Assembly (NCBI GenBank): GCA_964456745.1
Contig: CAYWBW010000022.1
Location: forward strand, 1 to 33,477
DNA: 33,477 nucleotides
Reading direction: 5' to 3'
Source of the DNA: CAYWBW01 sp964456745
GTDB taxonomy: Bacteria > Patescibacteriota > Gracilibacteria > GCA-2401425 > JAJOLG01
Shown piece after piece: positions 1 to 8,980 of this stretch. The translations under genes and the position numbers were made by a program. The notes beneath the pieces were generated by a model, which worked only from the letters and a program-made list of their open reading frames with translations, did not search any database and was not told where the DNA came from. Positions within the stretch are counted from its first letter, which is position 1, and every line of letters starts with the position of its first letter.

Positions 1-1849
1 AAGTTGATGATGTAATTGTTACTCATGTTGCTGTTGGAGCATGTAATATGCAAGGCTCTCATCCTCAAGAAAAATTAGCAGAAAAATCTGTAGTCCATCT
101 TGATACTCATTTAGAAAATCTAAAATTGTCAATGTATCAGTTATACCACCAGTTATTTAAATTATAACTACCAATACCAAGTGGCATCCCTCAATTTGCT
201 GGACTTCAAGCATTTGTAGTACTTGCAACCTCTACTCAATTTATAAATATATAAAAATTTGATCAATCTCTAGTTATAGCAATATGTGACCAAGTATCTA
301 ATTCAAGCATGGTATCAGACGTAATCATTGCAGATGCAAGATTAAATGGTGCCCACCAAAAAGCAGGATATCAGGTAGGATTTATCATAAACATTATTTC
401 TTGATGACCTGTTGTCCATTTACTTGCAAGTCCCATGTTTGATCAAAAACTAGAAGGATTTACCCACATATCTATTGCAAAATCTGAAGTTAAAACACTT
501 AATTCATCATTATCAGCAACTGACAAAGTATCTGAATTTCAATCAAATAAAATTGAGCTTCATCAAAATACTCAAGTTGCACTTGAATGTTGTACAGTTC
601 ATGCTGGTGTAACTGTATAACTGTTTCATCACACTGAACTATCAACAAAACTTGAATCTCAGGCACTTGATTTTACTAAAAGAATTGTATTTGAATCATT
701 TATTGTTTCCAATCCTCATGAAGCACACCATTCTCAAATGTAAACTCAATTACTCAAAACTCATGTTCAAGCTTGTGCAACTCAATCAGATTTAGGTGTT
801 ATCTTAAAAAATATGTAATTATTTAGATCAGATCAGCTAACAATATATCATGTTGTTGTAGCTCATGATATTTCGCTTGATCATGATCAAGTAGCATCTA
901 GACCTTTGTACCATTTATAAATAGATCAGCTTTCTGTATCTCAAGTAGATCAAGGTGAATAAGTATATGCTCATATAACAGAAGTTCAAATAGAAGCACT
1001 ATCTATTGATGCTCATGTAGAAGATATTATTGAAACTGAGTTTGCTGTAGGTGCTACTGGACCTGCACTGTATGCACTAGTTTCAACAATAAAAGCAGTT
1101 TCCCATCTTGCTACTCATTTACTAACTCTTACTTCATCAATGTATCCATTAAAAAATGTTCATCCAATTGTATCATTTCAAATATTTAGAAAGGCTCAAT
1201 CTAGTGAAGATGCATAGCTATAAGTGTTTCATTCTTGAACTCAATCTACATATAATTTTATGTCACCAGAACTTCTTACTAGTGCAATATGGTGCCAAGC
1301 AGAATCAGCAATATTTGATGTACCAGCTATTTGTGAAGAACCATTAATATATATATTTGTTATACTTGAATCAGTTTTAAATATTGTAAATCATCATGCT
1401 ACATTGTACTTTTGAGATGCTACCATTGAATCATATGTTGCGTCAGAGGCAGATGATGAATATGTCCAAAAATCAATTGTGAAATCTCAGTCAAAAGTCC
1501 AGTCTGCATTATCAGCAGTACTTAAATAATCATTAGTTCAATCAAAATACATACTACTTGTTCAAAATTTCTTAGCTGTTGTAGAATGTATAGGTGTATC
1601 ATTTCTAGTTATTGTGTGACCTACACCTCAGTTACCTCATACACTACTATCTTCAAAATTAGTATCTCAGTTTGTGGTATCTGAATGAAGAAGAAAGACT
1701 GTGTTTTCATCATTTCACTCAACAGCAAATACTTGCTTAACACCAAAAGAAAAGTGTTCAAATGAACTAAGAAAATTAGTGGAAAGCATTACAATACTTA
1801 GCAATAAAGCAATAACCTTTTTAAGCCATGGATGTAAATCAATATACAT
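1..1849 (-). CDS. Secreted LamG (concanavalin A-like) domain protein, 3' end outside the window
   Basis: The frame is open over 616 codons when TGA is read as Gly, and it runs off the left edge. Residues 1-42 form a Sec signal peptide: basic Lys10-Lys11, a hydrophobic core, and a likely cut after VFA. Two LamG-type jelly-roll domains follow, at about 45-265 and 385-600. Each carries the motif FDGxxDxLSxADN near its start and GYIDxxRxSKGVxRW at its end, as in the LamG_3/laminin-G-like family of extracellular binding domains. Between them lies an Ig-like segment with a YSPGSTGDTESGSxYKWYKG motif, of the kind repeated in bacterial surface proteins. The start is the only ATG directly after an in-frame TAA. 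The likely role is carbohydrate or surface binding outside the cell; the ligand is unknown. More repeats may lie beyond the window. Confidence 0.9.
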
Positions 1850-1957
1850 TTAATTAATAAATTCTAATTTAAATTCAATAAAACACATCGCTATGAGGCA
1901 GCAATAAGCCACCCCATTGCAAATGGTCATCCTAGACAAGAAACAAAACTTGAATAA

Positions 1958-2095
1958 GATATGATACAAAAAAAGATACAAAAAAAACAAAAACGCGCCC
2001 AAACCAAGGCATCTAAAGATGAACTTGTTCATAATGAGAAAATTAATTCTTCTTCTAAATAACTTCATTTTGTTTTTGTTTTTTTGTATCATATC
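1958..2095. repeat. Inverted repeat with a 17-bp perfect arm
   Basis: The 17 bases at 1958-1974 (GATATGATAC followed by seven A) are the exact reverse complement of 2079-2095. A second partial copy of the left arm (GATAC plus A-run, then CAAAAAC) at 1975-1994 also pairs with 2072-2090 with one indel, so the left arm contains an internal duplication. The roughly 100-bp spacer is richer in G+C than its flanks. It could be a miniature element or a structured transcript; no target-site duplication is obvious. Confidence 0.55.
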
Positions 2096-2395
2096 ATTAT
2101 ATCAGCAATTGCAGTACAAAACCATTTCTATTACTTGTTTTATACAAAAAGTCTGTATTATTTATACTTAAAAAAATAATCAATATTTCCCAATTATTAT
2201 TACTAATTTAAGAAATCTTAAAAATAAATTTTTAGACTGCATTTTCTGCTTTATTAAACCATATTTTCCTCATCAGCCTTAAAAAAATATATAAACATAA
2301 AAAAATCTTATTGTTAATAATATTTTGAATAATTAACATTTAACAAAATTACATTTGCATATTGCATATTTTATGTTTTTTTTGTATTAGATAAA

Positions 2396-2423
2396 TTGCA
2401 TATAAATAATTAAATGTTAAACT
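2396..2423 (+). promoter_or_regulatory. Possible promoter of the aminotransferase gene
   Basis: TTGCAT (2396-2401) and TAAACT (2418-2423) are separated by 16 nt and lie about 30 nt before the ATG. The -10 match is weak and the surroundings are AT-rich, so this is tentative. Confidence 0.3.
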
Positions 2424-2454
2424 TAATTATAGTTTAATTTCTTAATAGATTAAT

Positions 2455-3645
2455 ATGAATATTCCAAGTTCAAACCTAATAAAAAACACTTGAGCATATG
2501 CTTTTGCAGAAGTTGATAAAATGGTAGCTACATTAAAAGCTCAATGAATAGATGTAATTGATTTTTGAGTTTGAGACCCAACATCAGATGTTCCGGAATT
2601 TATAAGAAATTCTTGTAAAGATGGATTAGACAAACATAAGGCAAGCTGATACCCAAGCTATGTATGAACTATAGATTTTAAGAAAGCATGTGTCTCTTAT
2701 ATGAATAAAAGATTCTGAGTAACACTTGATCCAGATACAGAAATTATGTCCAATATTTGAAGTAAAGAATCAATTTTTAATTTCCCATTAGGATTCATAA
2801 ATCCTTGAGATATAGTAATAATTCCAACTCCATGATATCCACCAATGAATACATGAACAAAATTTGCTTATGGCAAACCTTTTTATGTCTGACTTTTTGA
2901 AGAGAATGATTTTCTAATTGATTATGAGTCTATACCTAAAGATATTGCTGAAAAAGCAGTGATAATATGGACTAATTATCCAAACTCCCCAACTTGAAAA
3001 GTAGCTAATCTTGACTATTATAAATGACTAATTGCCTGGGCAAAAAAATATAATATAATCATTGCAGCTGACGAATGATGTTACATTGATATATATTTCA
3101 AACAAGATGCTCCTCATTCCATACTTGAACTTGAAAAAGAATGAATAATTGCTTTCTATTCACTTTCAAAAAGAAACAATATGACATGATACAGGACATG
3201 ATTTGTGTGCTGAGACAAAAGAATTATAGATAATTTTAGCAAAGTAAAAACTAATATAGACACCTGAACACCAAGTTTTATACAAGAAGCCGTAATAACT
3301 GCTTTAAATGATGATAAGCATGCCTTAAAAATGCAACAAGAATATTTTGAAAAACAACAAATACTTCTTAATACCCTTAATGACATATGACTTAAGACAA
3401 AAGCACCTGATGCAACATTTTATGTTTGGCAAAAGGTTCCTAAGGAAATTAATTGAATTGAATTTGCTAAAAAGTTCTTATCAAAAGAAATATGAATAGT
3501 AGTAACTCCATGAGCCTGGCTTTCAGAAGAAGATTCCATTCATTGAAGAAACCCATGAGATAATTATGTCAGATTTGCATTGGTTGCTCCAATTGAGCGA
3601 GTAAAAATAGCATGCGAGAGAATTAAAAAATATTACAAAAAATAG
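2455..3645 (+). CDS. PLP-dependent aminotransferase, LL-diaminopimelate aminotransferase-like
   Basis: This 396-residue class I/II (fold type I) aminotransferase shows GVGDPTS near residue 40, PGYPP, NYPNSPTG (substrate carboxylate and PLP contacts), ADEGCYIDIYF, and SLSKRNNMTGYRTGF, in which Lys239 is the expected Schiff-base lysine. The pattern (GYPSYxG, GSKESIF, NYPNxPTG, YSLSKxxNMTGxRxGF) is closest to LL-diaminopimelate aminotransferase/DapC-like enzymes, which make LL-diaminopimelate from tetrahydrodipicolinate or its succinylated form using glutamate. That fits the presence of dapF and lysA in the same window. Aspartate or another aminotransferase activity remains possible. Many conserved glycines are TGA codons. 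The stop codon lies inside a hairpin terminator. No Shine-Dalgarno sequence precedes the ATG. Confidence 0.9.
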
Positions 3646-3665
3646 CATGTTTACCATGCTATTTT
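3639..3665. terminator. Intrinsic terminator, possibly bidirectional
   Basis: A perfect 11-bp stem, AAAATAGCATG (3639-3649) and CATGCTATTTT (3655-3665), closes a 5-nt loop and overlaps the aminotransferase TAG. A-rich DNA before it and T-rich DNA after it allow termination of both the plus gene and the convergent minus gene ending at 3698. Confidence 0.8.
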
Positions 3666-3697
3666 AGTTTAAAATTGTTTTGAATTTAAATTTTTTA

Positions 3698-4954
3698 TTA
3701 GTTACCCTTAAAATCAAAGACCTTAATAATTGTTCACTCAGAAATTATATATGGAGCTGGTATATTATTTTCTTTTGCTATAAGACTCCATTCACATCAA
3801 TATTCATCAGCTATTGAATTAAGTGTATCTCAAGATTTAACAGTATAATTAACACTAGCATTATCCAATCTAGCTCTTCTTTTTCGTATTGTAGTAATAA
3901 TTAATGTCAAAATTGTAATGATCAATATAATACTTGATGAAACTATGATTAATAACTTAGTTGGAAATATGTATATTTCTCAAACAATTTTTTCAGAAAT
4001 TTCTTTTCTCATTTCATCAGTTATATCCTCTGAATCAAATTCAAACTCTGCTTTCTTTGTAATATCAAGTTCGATATCGAAAGTTCATTTATAGATTGGA
4101 AGATCTTTGATATCAAATGTTACCACTTCCTCCTCTAAAGGTAATAAAATAAACTGCTTGCTTTCAATATTTTCATATCCCAAAGATCACATCACCTTTA
4201 AGTCTAAACTTCATACCATCTTAGTGTTACCAGTATTTAAAATCTTTGTAGATATTGAAATATTTCAAGTTTGAAGATATTCTTGAATTATCATCTTATC
4301 ATTTTTAAACAAAGTCTTAACATAATTTTTTACTTCAGATTCTTGCAATCAAGAACCATGCAACTGTTCAAGGTCATCAAAACTTCATCATATATCAAGT
4401 CATAATTTTATATCTCAATTTACTTTAGCTTTAATAACATTTCATCTTCTAAGTAAAATATTTAATTTTCACTTTTCAGTTTTTTGTTTTCAAGTAAGAG
4501 TAATTAAACATCAATAACTCATTCAGCTAAAACTATCACTATATTTAAGTTTTGCTTTCTTTTGTACAGTTTCTCATGGCTTAACATTAAATTCTATTCT
4601 ATCATATTTTTCAAATTTCTCATCAGTAAAAAAAGCATATTTTGAAAGTCAAATCTTTGTATCTTTTTCATTTTTACAAGCTGTAAACTGAGGAGTGTGA
4701 GGATTTATTGCTCAATCAACAAAATACATTGTAACTAGGTCCTCTCTATCTCATAAATTTCAAGCAATAATGCAAATCTCCTTTTCCTGAGAAGCATCTA
4801 CGTCATTAAAATTTAATGATGATGACTTATTTCAGTCATTACAAAATTCAACTTGAATTTTTGCTTGAGCATTTACTTGGCTAAATAATCACAATAAAAT
4901 TGTAATAAAGGCTACGCTAAGCACATTTGTTAGGATTTTTTTTGTATTTTTCAT
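3698..4954 (-). CDS. Single-span membrane protein with C-terminal LysM domain (paralogue of 7290-8753)
   Basis: The 418-residue protein begins with a signal peptide (basic start, hydrophobic core, cut near NAQA at about residue 31). A beta-rich region of about 300 residues with conserved cysteines follows; it holds motifs shared with the paralogue at 7290-8753 (EFCN, FVDGxxNPHTPQFxAC, GCLIT). Next come a transmembrane helix at about 327-350, an RKRRAR stretch, and a LysM domain at about 369-415 (YTVKSGDTLNSIADEYG). LysM domains normally bind N-acetylglucosamine in peptidoglycan, yet the positive-inside rule puts this one in the cytoplasm. The ectodomain looks like a cell-surface beta-sandwich; WxL-interacting (DUF916-like) proteins have a similar layout, but that link is a guess. 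The gene has its own promoter, at 4980-5008. Confidence 0.88.
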
Positions 4955-4979
4955 ATTTTTTTTTATTTTTATTCATCTT

Positions 4980-5008
4980 AGTATACAGTATTTAAATAAA
5001 AATATCAA
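4980..5008 (-). promoter_or_regulatory. Promoter of the first LysM protein gene
   Basis: On the minus strand TTGATA (5003-5008) and TATACT (4980-4985) are 17 nt apart. Transcription would start about 19 nt before the ATG. The promoter lies just downstream of the pyrK-like stop codon. Confidence 0.55.
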
Positions 5009-5016
5009 GTAATATT

Positions 5017-5826
5017 TTATAAATATCTCTTCTTTCAACTACAATCTCTTGAATAAACTCCAAATTCATTGCTTTTTAACAATTTCTTTCAATCAAAAAC
5101 TGGTCAATTTAAACATGCCAAGTCTCAGGATCAATCAATAGCACACTGTCAACATACTCAAAATCAACATTTCATATATCTTTCTATTGAAAGCTCACAA
5201 TCTATAGCATTATCTTTAGAAATTTCGGCAACTTTTTTCATCATAACTTCTGGACCACATGATATAACATTAGTTATTTTAATTCATTTGTTTTTATAAT
5301 CAGCCAAAAGTTCAATAAACTTATCTGTTGTATATCAACAATGCCCATCAGATCAATCATCAGTGCACATATATACATTAGTTCAAATTTCTTCTAAAAA
5401 AGATCTGTATATTAATAAATCAAAACTTCTTGCTCATTGAATAAAATCAACATTTACATCTCTTTTTCGTAACTCCTGAGATGCAAATGCAACAGGGGGA
5501 ACTCCAACTCATCATCAAATCGCAATATAATGATTTCATGAGTTTAAATCGAATCAAGTTCAAAAAGGTCATCTTAAAAACATCTTTTCTCAAATTTCAA
5601 GCTCCTCAAGTTTTTTGGTAAAAGGTCAAATAGCTGCAACTGTTAATGCAAAACTATCATCATAAACATATCAAACTGAAATTGGCTTTTCATCTATTCA
5701 TTTTAACCAAATCATAAAAAACTGTCATGGCTTACAATCTATAGTTCAATTGAGAATATAAGTTGTAACAATATCACTTTCCTTTATTTTATTCTTGAGC
5801 TTAAAGACTTGGTGTAAATCTGTCAT
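5017..5826 (-). CDS. pyrK: Dihydroorotate dehydrogenase electron-transfer subunit-like flavoprotein (PyrK family)
   Basis: This 269-residue protein has the PyrK layout of a ferredoxin-reductase fold plus a 2Fe-2S domain. FAD-binding residues lie in KPGQFFMIWLKGIDEKPIS (32-50), the NAD(P)-binding loop in IAIGGGVGVPP (101-111), and the cluster cysteines are C220, C225, C228 and C238 (CxxxxCxxCx9C), followed by the family signature NGPVF. PyrK passes electrons from the FMN subunit PyrD to NAD+ in class 1B dihydroorotate dehydrogenase. No pyrD or other pyrimidine gene is present here, so the protein may serve a distant PyrD or a different redox partner. It sits 85 nt after rpsT on the same strand. 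Length is typical of the family. Confidence 0.85.
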
Positions 5827-5911
5827 AAATAAATTTATAATAAAAATTTATATTTCTAAAAAGTAAAATACTTTAACAAGATATTGATTTCTAAATTTTA
5901 TTTTGTAATTA

Positions 5912-6271
5912 TTATCAAGATGATGCAATATCTTTTTTAATAAGTTTTTCAGACACCTTGGTCTCTAATTCTTTTTTTGTCTCTTCTTTTTTGCTTGATT
6001 TATCAGTTTTAACATCTCATATTGCAAGTCTTGATATTCTTGCTTTTTTTCTTGCAGCATTATTCTTGTGAATTATTCATTTCTTTGCAGCCATATCAAT
6101 TGCTGAAAATGCTTCTGGAATTAGTAATTCAACTGACTTACTATCTCATGCGCTTGCAAGTTTTGATATCTTTTTATAGAAAGTAAGCATTCGTGTTTTA
6201 TAATGTTTATTTTGCTCAGTTTTTTTCTTAGCTTGTTTAACCCTTTTTATTGCAGATTTAATTATTGGCAT
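5912..6271 (-). CDS. rpsT: Small ribosomal subunit protein bS20
   Basis: The 119-residue, Lys/Arg-rich protein begins MPIIKSAIKRVKQ and has the S20 pattern KxxxxNKxYKTRMLTFYKK, then AAKKGIIHKNNAARKKARISRL. S20 binds 16S rRNA early in 30S assembly. It is about 30 residues longer than the usual near-90 length because of a charged tail after the RISRL block (KKEETKKELETKV). The last sense codon before TAA is TGA (Gly). A good promoter (TTGACA, 17 nt, TAAGAT) lies just upstream. Confidence 0.9.
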
Positions 6272-6301
6272 GGAATATAATACTTAATTTATAGCTAAAT
6301 C

Positions 6302-6330
6302 ATCTTAAATATATTAGTTACTCATGTCAA
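6302..6330 (-). promoter_or_regulatory. Promoter of rpsT
   Basis: On the minus strand a consensus TTGACA (6325-6330) and TAAGAT (6302-6307) are 17 nt apart, giving a leader of about 24 nt. It lies between the zinc-ribbon gene and rpsT, so rpsT need not depend on read-through. Confidence 0.65.
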
Positions 6331-6352
6331 ATGATAATACATTTAAAACCTT

Positions 6353-6526
6353 TTAAATAACTTTAACTCAAGCTTTTTTCTTTGAAGCTTTTGAAGAATG
6401 TTTTGGAAAAGCAAATCTTCACCATAGAGACTTCTTTTTGCTATCAGCTAGGACTGTGCAACAATGTGGACACTGATTTCTATAATTAGAAATCATTTTT
6501 CTACATTTAGAACAATTAATTAGCAT
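6353..6526 (-). CDS. Zinc-ribbon miniprotein
   Basis: The 57-residue protein has two CxxC knuckles, C5-S-K-C8 and C19-P-H-C22, forming a small zinc ribbon, followed by a basic tail (KKKSLWGRFAF, then SSKASKKKAGVKVI). Two tail glycines are TGA codons, so the standard code would truncate it after the zinc ribbon. It sits 21 nt after the helix-turn-helix gene and 81 nt before rpsT, which suggests co-transcription with the former. A nucleic-acid-binding or ribosome-associated role is plausible from the zinc ribbon and charge, but not shown. Confidence 0.7.
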
Positions 6527-6547
6527 TATTTTTATGTTAAGTTAATA

Positions 6548-6715
6548 TTATTTTTGAGATCTATTGATAAAATTATTAAATTCATCTTCTGTAATTCTAT
6601 AAACTCTTCAGAATTTCACTGTTTTAATTTTTCATTCTCTTATATACTTCAATATAGTTAAAGTATTTAATTGCAATATGTTTGCTACCTGCTCAGCTGT
6701 ATAGAACTTTTGCAT
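6548..6715 (-). CDS. Excisionase-type helix-turn-helix DNA-binding miniprotein
   Basis: The 55-residue protein matches the helix_turn_helix_17/excisionase family: YTAEQVANILQLNTLTILKYI (helix-turn-helix), a short wing with GKIKTVKFGRVYRI, then TEDEFNNFI. Such proteins bind DNA through a MerR-like winged helix and act as excisionases or small regulators. No integrase or phage gene is nearby, so a regulatory role is more likely. It is the first gene of a possible HTH, zinc-ribbon, rpsT group. Its leader contains a (CTTAT)7 pentanucleotide repeat. Only one glycine (GKIK) is a TGA codon. Confidence 0.8.
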
Positions 6716-6731
6716 TAAATTTTCAAAGTTA

Positions 6732-6766
6732 CTTATCTTATCTTATCTTATCTTATCTTATCTTAT
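6732..6766. repeat. Pentanucleotide microsatellite (CTTAT)7
   Basis: There are seven perfect tandem copies of CTTAT, read as ATAAG on the coding strand of the adjacent minus gene. The array ends 16 nt before that gene's ATG, so it lies in the leader. Slippage would change leader length in steps of 5 nt. Confidence 0.95.
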
Positions 6767-6795
6767 CTTTAATTGTTTTAGCTCTATTTTAATAT

Positions 6796-6824
6796 TGTTT
6801 ACTTAATTTTACTATATTTATCAA
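6796..6824 (-). promoter_or_regulatory. Possible promoter of the helix-turn-helix gene
   Basis: On the minus strand TTGATA (6819-6824) and TAAACA (6796-6801) are 17 nt apart. If used, the pentanucleotide repeat falls inside a leader of about 70 nt. The very AT-rich background makes this a weak call. Confidence 0.3.
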
Positions 6825-7228
6825 CTATATTACATATTTAATAAGAGTATATCAATCTTTTTTATACTTTTCAATACTTTTATTACTTTTTTATTAATAT
6901 TATTCTTTTTTATTCTCTTTATTGTTGTTTAGTTATATTTAACTATTTTTACATTGTTTATATTGTATTATACTATCTCAACATAGACTAACTTCTTTTT
7001 AATTAGTTTTACTATACTTTACACTGTTTTATTTATTTTTATAATATTCTTCTTAACTTTATTTAATTATTCATCATTTAATATCTTTTTTATATATTTA
7101 TTATAAATCTAATAAGTAATATTATTTCCAATACAATAAAAAATAGTTCATAACATATTTGTGTATAGTTAATAAAAAACAATATCAATACCAATTAACC
7201 AATCTTATTAATAAGTTTATAAAAAATA

Positions 7229-7253
7229 AAAAGCCTTTAAGTAAAAGGCTTTT
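7229..7253 (-). terminator. Terminator of the second LysM protein gene
   Basis: A 10-bp stem, AAAAGCCTTT (7229-7238) with AAAGGCTTTT (7244-7253), has a 5-nt loop. On the minus strand it is followed by a U-rich tract. It lies about 40 nt after the stop codon at 7290. Confidence 0.8.
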
Positions 7254-7289
7254 ATATAAACTATGATTATTTAATAAAACTATTTACTC

Positions 7290-8753
7290 TTAAGCTTCTT
7301 TGTTTTTTTTCACTATTTTCTTACTTACAGATTTTACTGTCTCTTTCTTTTTCTTAACAATTTTCTTTTGCGCAAGCTTTTTAATTTTTGTTATTGTTTT
7401 TCCTTTTGGCAATTTTTTATTAAGAGTTTTTCTAACTCTTGTCTTTTTTATATTTAATCAAGCTCATAATAAATCATAAACCATTATAACACTCTTTTCT
7501 TCTAACACATAAGGTTCTTTTATGTTATTGATAGTAGCAATTTGCTTCCAATTACATCAAAACATATCAGAAACAGAAACTATGCTATCTCCTTTTTGTA
7601 CTACATAGTCATATAAATATTTAGACATTTTTCTTTTTCTTCAATATATAAGAATCAATACAAACAATATTAATGATAGTAATACTATTTCAATAACAAA
7701 TGACAATGGGAAAATTGTAAAATTATCATTATAACGCTTCACTATTTCACTTTCTAATTCATCTGGTACATTATCTAAATCCATATTGAATTCTGGAATA
7801 TATTTAGCTTCCATTTCAACATTATAAGTTCACTTATATATAGGTAAATCTGGAATATCTATATTAATCAGCTTACTTGTCATAGGTGTGAGAAGCTGCT
7901 TTATTGTTTTGTTATAAAATGAATATCAATAATCATTTGTTACTTTTAAGATTACTTCTCAATATAAATCTACATTTCAAGTATTTTCTAACTTAGTAGT
8001 AAAAAATACATTTCAATTTTCAATATTTTTATTTATAACAAATCATTCGTTAGAAGTTAATATTTCAATATTTTTATCATTATTTGAAGCACCATGTAGT
8101 CATAACGCCTGTTTTCACAATCAAGTACTAACTCATACTCTCATATTATTAATCTTAACTACCTTATCTTTCTCTTCTTGTACCTCTTCAGCAATATTCT
8201 CATCAACTATTGCTTTAATAACATTTGATTTTCTTAATTTTATATTAATTTTTCATTTCTTTTGATCATTTTGTCATGCAATTGTAATCAAACATCATTT
8301 AACTATTCCAGCATAATTATCTGGAAAAACTATCTCTGCTTTCTTTTCTACTGTTATTCATGGTTGTAATGTAAATGATATTGCCTCTTTTGCTATTCAA
8401 TCATCTCTAAAAGTTGCATATTTTCAAAAATCTTTTTGCTCATCTTCTTCTCTTCAACATGCAACAAATTGAGGAGTATGCGGATTAACTAATCCGTCAA
8501 CAAAAAATAAATTTACAACACTTTCTCGTTTTCACTCATTAGTTATTGATACGCATATTTCTTTCGCTTTTCAAGGCTTAACATTGTTTAAAAGATTCGA
8601 TTTTTTATTATTCACTCAATTACAAAAACCTACATCTAAAAAAGATCCAGCATCTCAGTACACATTTCAAATATGTCATATCATTATCAAGCTGATTAAT
8701 AATCAAAACAAGATTGAAAATGGCTTTAATTTATTTTGTTTTTTATTTTTCAT
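7290..8753 (-). CDS. Single-span membrane protein with LysM domain and basic tail (paralogue of 3698-4954)
   Basis: The 487-residue protein has the same plan as the gene at 3698-4954: signal peptide (about 1-33), beta-rich ectodomain with GFCN, FFVDGLVNPHTPQFVAC and GCLITIAGQ, a transmembrane helix at about 345-367, GRKRKMSK, and a LysM domain at about 380-425 (YVVQKGDSIVSVSDMFG). It adds a C-terminal tail of about 55 residues made largely of Lys and Arg. The charge after the helix, and the tail, argue strongly that the LysM and tail lie in the cytoplasm, where they could touch nucleic acid or ribosomes. The two paralogues share clear but diverged sequence, so the duplication is old. The ATG is not in frame with the nearby upstream ATG. 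Confidence 0.88.
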
Positions 8754-8779
8754 GATGTTTTTATTTTTATTTTCATATA

Positions 8780-8788
8780 ATTATAGCA
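8780..8788 (-). promoter_or_regulatory. Extended -10 promoter of the second LysM gene
   Basis: The minus strand reads TGCTATAAT: a perfect TATAAT at 8780-8785 preceded by the TGn extension. No good -35 lies at the right distance. The start would be about 20 nt before the ATG at 8753. Confidence 0.45.
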
Positions 8789-8940
8789 CAGAACAAATAA
8801 ATAATCCATATTATTATAAATTTAATATTTAATTTATAAATAAGTGAAATATGGCTATGTAACAGTATATTATAATAAATATAAATATAAATAATACAAT
8901 ATTTATGTATTAATGTAAATATACTTTTTCTCAATAAAAA

Positions 8941-8964
8941 AGCTCACAATACATATTGTGAGCT
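8941..8964 (-). terminator. Terminator of the lipoprotein gene
   Basis: A perfect 10-bp stem, AGCTCACAAT (8941-8950) with ATTGTGAGCT (8955-8964), has a 4-nt loop. A U-rich tract follows on the minus strand. It is 17 nt after the stop at 8981. Confidence 0.85.
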
Positions 8965-8980
8965 ATATTTGATTTAAAGT

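Larger units (their letters stand above)
1850..2454. other. AT-rich divergent intergenic region
   Basis: About 600 bp separate the diverging LamG and aminotransferase genes. It holds a large inverted repeat (1958-2095) and, from about 2100, very AT-rich DNA with no convincing frame. Short frames exist on both strands around 1961-2092 but resemble no family that I recognise. A weak promoter for the aminotransferase can be drawn near 2396-2423. Confidence 0.6.
6716..7289. other. Gene-free AT-rich region with strong strand asymmetry
   Basis: About 570 bp hold the pentanucleotide repeat (6732-6766), a tentative promoter of the helix-turn-helix gene (6796-6824), a long stretch from about 6770 to 7150 whose plus strand is rich in T and C and nearly free of G, and the terminator of the second LysM gene (7229-7253). 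I see no tRNA, no convincing coding frame and no recognisable DnaA-box cluster. Confidence 0.7.

Noticed and set aside
1850..2092. Minus-strand 80-residue hydrophobic frame (MIQKNKNK..)
   Set aside because: It spans the inverted repeat, has no recognisable family, and its composition can be explained by the A/T-rich arms; kept only as part of the repeat observation.
6770..7220. Origin of replication
   Set aside because: It is AT-rich and asymmetric, but no DnaA-box cluster and no dnaA, dnaN or similar gene is adjacent.
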